The translations under genes were made by a program, and so were the position numbers. A stretch of 50,000 nt of DNA, taken from contig NW_026971189.1 in the NCBI RefSeq assembly GCF_963678635.1, positions 1 through 50,000 of the forward strand, written 5' to 3'. Below, in pieces: positions 44,881 through 50,000 of this stretch. The notes beneath the pieces were generated by a model. The model was not told the origin of the DNA, did not search any database, and worked only from the letters and a program-made list of their open reading frames with translations. The stretch comes from Symsagittifera roscoffensis (lineage: Eukaryota > Xenacoelomorpha > Acoela > Convolutidae). Numbering within the stretch: the stretch's first letter is position 1; each line of letters starts with the position of its first letter.

Positions 44881-45776
44881 TATTTAAAAAAAGTTCTTCT
44901 TCGGCACTGTTGCACTGCCCGCATTCAAGTCAACATAGTTGAAGCCTTAGATAGAAGTCGACGATACAGCGTCTCGCTCAGTACGAAAGAGTAACATATC
45001 TTGAGGTGTTGGTCCTCATAGCTGTCATTGCAGAAACGGCATCCAAAGATCTCGTGAGCGTGAGCTGAGAAGCCTCTCACTGATATTCTTCATTCTTTCT
45101 CTATTTTCTGCAGTAAAGTTGTTGCATGGATTCCCATAGTCCCTTGCAAGTAAACAAAAATGGTGTAAAACATCGGAAAAGATATGTGTTTTTTGACACA
45201 AGTTTTGTTGGATCAAAAAATATGCTGTAGATCAAAAAAGGGTGCGGTCACCTCCAGACTATCCTCACTTGAGGAGAGGCGTTGTTGAAAATTGAACGCG
45301 CGTTATTTAAGCGTGGCATAATATCCCGCGCCACAAAAGAATTCCAGATTATTTTAAGCCAGCTAATTGGTCGTAAGAATTTCCATGCACGATTCTGAAT
45401 ATTCAGCTTAAAGTTCAAAGTTCGTCAAAGTTTCCTTAACCAAAAACTATTCAAGTCAGAACATTCAGGGCTTTGCCCTGATCCGAGCAGTCATGTTAAT
45501 TATATACTGATTTACTACTGCCCAATCCATCTTGTCCACGGACCGTTACATTAAGGTAGGGCCGCATTTAATTGACGTGATACTTTTTTCTTACTCAGCT
45601 GACGATCCACTTAGAAAAGACTGTTTGGCTTTGAGAACAATCCTGTGCCGATTTCAGGAAAACAAAAACGTTCGAAATTTACTGTTTCAAATTTTATAAA
45701 AACAAAAAAGTTTATGGATCGTCTATAGAAGGGCGACTTAAGCACTACGAAGGCTCTGGTATCACTACAACTGTTA

Positions 45777-45871
45777 TCTTCTAGAATGTTCCGACCCTCC
45801 TTTTCCTGAATAATTCGTTATTAACACCGTTAATACTCTTTTCTAACTCGTCGGAGGGTTCGGCGGTGTCA
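45777..45871. repeat. 95-bp direct repeat A
   Basis: TCTTCTAGAATGTTCCGACC...GGTGTCA, nearly identical to 46689-46783 (about five differences). Each copy also has imperfect inverted ends of its own (CCGACCCTCC against GGAGGGTTCGG). A core reading TG...CA is LTR-like. Confidence 0.85.
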
Positions 45872-45956
45872 GCGTTTGATGCGTCTCATCTTTTTTGTCT
45901 ATCGTGGGAAAATTGCTCGACGTTATTCCCTTTGCTTTCTTCTTCTGGAACTCCAG
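45871..45956 (-). pseudogene. Unrecognised protein family, small fragment
   Basis: 86 bp nearly identical to 48326-48411 inside copy 2 of the unrecognised family (shared GCGTCTCATCTTTTTTGTCT and GGGAAAATTGCTCGACGTT). It abuts direct repeat A. This third occurrence shows the family is repetitive. Confidence 0.75.
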
Positions 45957-46688
45957 TGACGGAGCGTAGAAAAATCCCCAATTGATGACTGGCCGGCGTC
46001 AATTACCTAAATTTTAATCGTTTTTTACCGTCTCGACCTAGCTTCATTTTCTGGTCAGTTTAGGGCTAAGTAAAAAGTTATCATTTTTAGGCCATCGGTC
46101 AAACAACTACTTTTGATCAGATTTCGTTTGCATGGAAGACAACCACATAGCTGGGTCTCGGATCCCCAGACTACGTGATTGCTTTTAAAAACACGGCTCG
46201 AATATCCTACTTTACCATGTTTTAGTGACAGTTGTATACTTAATCCATTGGAGATGGATTGACCCTTTCCTCTTCCTAGCTACTCATTTTCAAAAGTAAT
46301 AATTAATATCGGGGTTAATTCAAATGTTCAGGACATCAGAGTAGCTAGAAAGTTAGTTTATAATAGTACTTCAACATACGACAGTCTCTGGGCGCCGAGC
46401 CTCCGATTCCGTGCTATTGAAGAAAAAACGTTGTTATTTCTTCCACTTCGTGGTACGGGAGGGTACTGATCCTTCCGGCTCTCCCACTGAAGCTTCCCTT
46501 GTCTTCTGCTACGCGTCTTATCGTGCGTGATTGTCACGATAAGAGACTTCTTATTTCTCTTACGTTTTTCTCGACCGTTCTTCACTTGTCAATTCGGTAG
46601 ATCTGTTTTTCTTCACTTTTCTGCCAAATGTGGCCTTTTCTGTGTTTTTCAGAAACACTCCGCCGCCATTCGAATTTTTGAAAATTTT
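45957..46688. other. DNA between the 95-bp direct repeats
   Basis: About 730 bp. A frame at 46358-46585 (reverse) is basic but unrecognised. There is no convincing gene. Confidence 0.35.
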
Positions 46689-46783
46689 CTTCTAGAATGT
46701 TCCGACCCTCCTTTTCTTGTATAATTCGTTATTAACACCGTTAATACTATTTTCTAACTCGTCGGAGGGTTCGGTGGTGTCAA
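46689..46783. repeat. 95-bp direct repeat B
   Basis: Partner of 45777-45871, in the same orientation and of the same length. Confidence 0.85.
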
Positions 46784-47546
46784 TCCGGCGGAATGGCACA
46801 TACTCCCCAGACAGTCCCCTTTAATATCCCCATTGAACGCATAACCCCGGGTTATCTCCAAGTGGTGATACAGCTTTCTATAATCAACTTACAAATCGCA
46901 TTAGAACATGACATTTATTTACTCCACCGCAGCTCACCGCGTGTCATAAATGGCATCATACTACATTTCACTGCCTTTCAACATTTTCACAAGTTTTGCA
47001 CTATGGGGAGTGTCGTAGATAAAATTTCTTTTCTGACTACTAGCGTCATTTTCTCCGTAAAATTTCTTCTCGCTCTTGCTGATTTAAAAGTTGGGACGTG
47101 AAACGGCCACGCAGCCGTTAAAATTATCTTAATGTCACTCACCAAGTATAATCTTTCATTTACGCGTTTGCTCTCCTAATTAAAATTAAAAAACTATGTG
47201 GCTAGGAGGGGTAATGAGGTACTCACCATCTTTGAGCAAGTGTACCCAAGCCCTACCAGTTCGCCACAAAGTGAAGATGTGTCCAACACAGGTTAAAAAC
47301 TCCGGGCAGGTTTAAATAGGTAAATATAATCGCCTAAAGCCTATATATATAAATAATCGTCAACTTAAATTATCCATTGTAATTCAAAATTTTTTTAACA
47401 GTTCGACAAATTCTAAGTATGGCTTGACCAAACTACATCAAAACAAAAAATTTAAAAGCTTCATTAACCAATATTGGTTAATTACTTCAAGTTTCACATA
47501 CAACGACAATAGAGTTTTCTATCTCTCCTGTCTTCAATCTTCGTCT
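46784..47546. other. DNA without a supported gene
   Basis: A 102-codon frame at 46793-47101 is not recognised. TATATATAAATAATCG occurs near 47342. Nothing else could be supported. Confidence 0.35.
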
Positions 47547-49883
47547 TCAATCTTCGTCCGTTGCTTCTGGTTCCTGCTCGCCTTTCTCACTGTCCTCTAG
47601 AACTTTCTGCAGCATAACCACAGAGTTTCGGGCCGTGCCCCAGCTTTCCTGCTCCAGCAACCTCTGTTTGCAGCAGGGAAGTAGGTCCACGTTCATTTTC
47701 TGCTCTCTGTTACTGCAGAAGCTGTTGTGCAGGCACAGGCTCAAGTTTCGTTCTAGGTCAGCTTGTAAGACCTCTTTTCTTTCCTTTTCAGTGGTGCAAG
47801 ACATGCCGGCTACTCTCTTCACTGCCGTGGTCACAGCGTTCCTATGAGTCAGGAATGCTCTCATGTAGGCTCCCGGTTCAATGTCTAGCTGGTAAGATCG
47901 ATAGGCTTCCGTGTTTTGGGACAAATGACGCTTCGCGCGTTCATACACCATACCGTCATCGCCGTACGGAACCATGGCGTCAATCTTTGTCTTGCACAAG
48001 TTCTTTCTATTTCCTTCGGTATTCTCGAAAATTTGCAGGTCGTCTTGATCAGATCCAGCCTCTTGTTTATGCTCAACCGGCTCAATTGCTCCGGAGTTGA
48101 CACGGCCATTTCCTGTTCTGTCGTCCCTGCATCGTTACATTCTGGGTTTGGTCAGGCAATCCCAAGGAGAACAATTCTTCGACATCCCAAACCAGTACTA
48201 GGTTTGCTCTTTTGGGGTACCAAAACGTCTGCGCCAGGCAGTGACACGGGTACTCCCTATGAGTTAACATGACGTTTCTCCAAGTTCGATATCCCGACGC
48301 CACTAGCAGGGGTTGAATTTCTATCAGCGCTTGATGCGTCTCATCTTTTTTGTCTATCGTGGGAAAATTGCTCGACGTTTTTCTTTTTGCTTTCTTCTTC
48401 TGGAACTCACTGATGTTCCCTTCACCCCACTTTACGAAGTCTTCTCCCACTATTTCGTCCACCTCATCCCTAGGCCTCTCTGGAACTGCCCGGAGGATCT
48501 TCCTCAACAATTCATGGGATCTCTCTGATATTCTCGACAGTCGCACGCACTTGGGCACTGAGAGGAGCTGGTATATCAGTCGGTGTTGTGGTCTTGCGTC
48601 TACAACCCCCATGTGTGTCGGGTACTTGCTAATACAGTATGGTGCCGCGCTAGATCCCACCAGCTACTTCGAGCCGGCTGTCTTATGATATCCCATGCTG
48701 TGCTTTGGATTCATCTCGTTCTCAAGAGCCTCCCGCCAGCTTCCAATTTTCTGCTCCGTCTGTAGTGATCAAGGGAACTCCGTCACTCCATGGCAATCCG
48801 CAATCAGATCCATATCATTTTTCTCTGACATACTCAATCTTCCATTCAATTTGGCTAGCAGGCAGTGCTGTTCGCTCAATGTTTTCAGGCAAGGACCATT
48901 CCCACACACGTGCCCTTCCATTCCACAACTGGAAGCCAAGCAGGTACCCTCCATCATCCAATCACTTGGCGAGCTCCCCTCGGAAGACTCCGTGGGTTGT
49001 TTGTCATCTTGTCTCGTTATTTTCAGAGCCAATAGATGATGTATCATAGCTAGGTCGTGCAGGCTCTCATCGTCGTTCTCCTCCAATTAAATTTCAGCGG
49101 TGAGGTCCCATATCAGGCCCGCGTCCGGATTTGTGCACCATGAAGGCTTCATGAGTTTGCACATCGTCATCAAGCTGGTATTCAATGGACCGTCCTAAGA
49201 ACCACACTCGAAGCTCACCTGTCCCTCCAGCTGGGGAATCGAAGGTTTAATCACTCGTTCCTCCAGGATTACTCCCAACTGTATCTGTTCAGACGTTACT
49301 GTCCCCGTCTCATTCTTTCTACCCAGAAATTTAGGATAACCGCTTGCTCATAGTCGAAATATGCGTCCCTCGCTTCCTCGTTAACGAATGGGTTATACGC
49401 CATTCCTGGGACACCCGACACGTATTGGAAGGACTTCCGCTCCCCTAGCGACGCGTACTCTTTCAGACCCCTGATTCCTGCTAACCATTCCCTCGTCACT
49501 GTCAATTCCTTGTTGGAGCATCGCCTGACTTCCTCCAACCTCCGGTAGCTATCCATATAATTCAATTCTTTCGTCGAGATCTACAGTGGCATGACTTGAT
49601 AGAGTTCCAACAGGGCTCTCAATAAGACTTCTTCACTCTTCATCAACCTCTGCCTGATTGTCTTTACACATTCTTCTAGCACCCGAGTGGAGGTACGATC
49701 CACCACGAATTTCACAAAGCAAAGTGCGTCTTTTCTCTTTGCCCACGATATCACAGAATCGTCCCTGGCGATCAACACTCTCAAAGCTCCCATAAATTCT
49801 AATTGTTTCTCTCTAGATCTCGTCTCAATAGTGGCTTCATGCTCGCGTATTCTTATTCCTACAAGGCACCACACCAGCCTCAC
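47547..49883 (-). pseudogene. Unrecognised protein family, copy 2 (long, broken; probably runs past the window end)
   Basis: Read from high to low coordinates, successive frames form one co-linear coding pattern. It has an N-terminal helical part (REKQLEFMGALRVLIARDD, SFQYVSGVPGMAYNPFVNEE), a Cys/His block (CGMEGHVCGNGPCLKTLSEQ, IADCHGV), and the region shared with copy 1 (SKYPTHMGVVDAR, EYPCHCLAQTFWYPKR, LVWDVEELFS). A C-terminal part with RKEVLQADLERNLSLCLHN and CCKQRLLEQES ends acidic (EGEQEPEATDED-like) at 47547. Breaks: TAG 49581, a frame change near 49310, stops near 49195, 49088, 48770 and 48662, and frame changes near 48120 and 48000. Relative to copy 1 about 40 residues are missing at 48770. 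No known domain is recognised. Confidence 0.6.
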
Positions 49884-50000
49884 TTGCAGGACTGTCCTGA
49901 CGCAGGGGTTGGCAAATTACGCCATCAAAGATGAGGGAGTACGCATGTTTTCGTCGAAATACTTCTGTAGGGCCGCCTTCCAGGAAGATTACTCAGAAAC

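Noticed and set aside
47635-49049. Forward-strand frames opposite unknown family copy 2
   Set aside because: The reverse-strand frames align with copy 1 at protein level, so the forward frames are shadows.

Overview
The window is animal (invertebrate) nuclear DNA dominated by mobile elements. Evidence for a metazoan host: short GT-AG introns inside an element gene, an apurinic-endonuclease LINE, a YADD-type reverse transcriptase relic, a hAT-like fragment, a CCHC Gag relic and a 342-bp satellite. The species cannot be named from sequence alone. No host housekeeping gene, rRNA or tRNA was recognised.

Left half (513-21998): one complete Polinton/Maverick, a virus-like DNA transposon. It has about 228-bp terminal inverted repeats starting AG, flanked by a perfect 6-bp target duplication (CATGAT at 507-512 and 21999-22004). 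From left to right it carries a small reverse-strand gene, a packed run of unassigned small genes (1412-3420), a tiny membrane protein, an A32-type packaging ATPase, a retroviral-type integrase, a minor capsid protein, a basic Gly-rich protein, the double-jelly-roll major capsid protein and an adenain-like cysteine protease. Two reverse-strand genes, an acidic/polyQ gene and a protein-primed DNA polymerase B follow. Polymerase, integrase, capsid and protease are the expected replication, integration and particle-assembly set. Most long genes carry one or a few isolated stops or single-base frame changes (TAA, TAG and TGA all occur), so this copy looks recently inserted but dead. A 3.77-kb piece of the polymerase gene is duplicated in tandem with only four differences.

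Middle (22-34 kb): the Polinton target repeat, a Gag relic with two zinc knuckles, six copies of a 342-bp satellite (24340-26365), a 0.73-kb inverted-repeat element rich in GAGCGGTTT (27539-28269), a hAT-like relic, a nearly intact reverse-strand LINE (29262-32400), a minisatellite, and a truncated copy of an unrecognised protein family (32508-33593).

Right part (34-50 kb): AT-rich DNA with old tandem duplications, relics of two reverse transcriptases (about 37.5 kb reverse; 42.0-44.4 kb forward), two 95-bp direct repeats around 0.8 kb, and a second, longer, GC-richer copy of the unrecognised family (reverse strand, 47547 to the window end). That family, present as two copies and a fragment, is the best candidate here for something undescribed.
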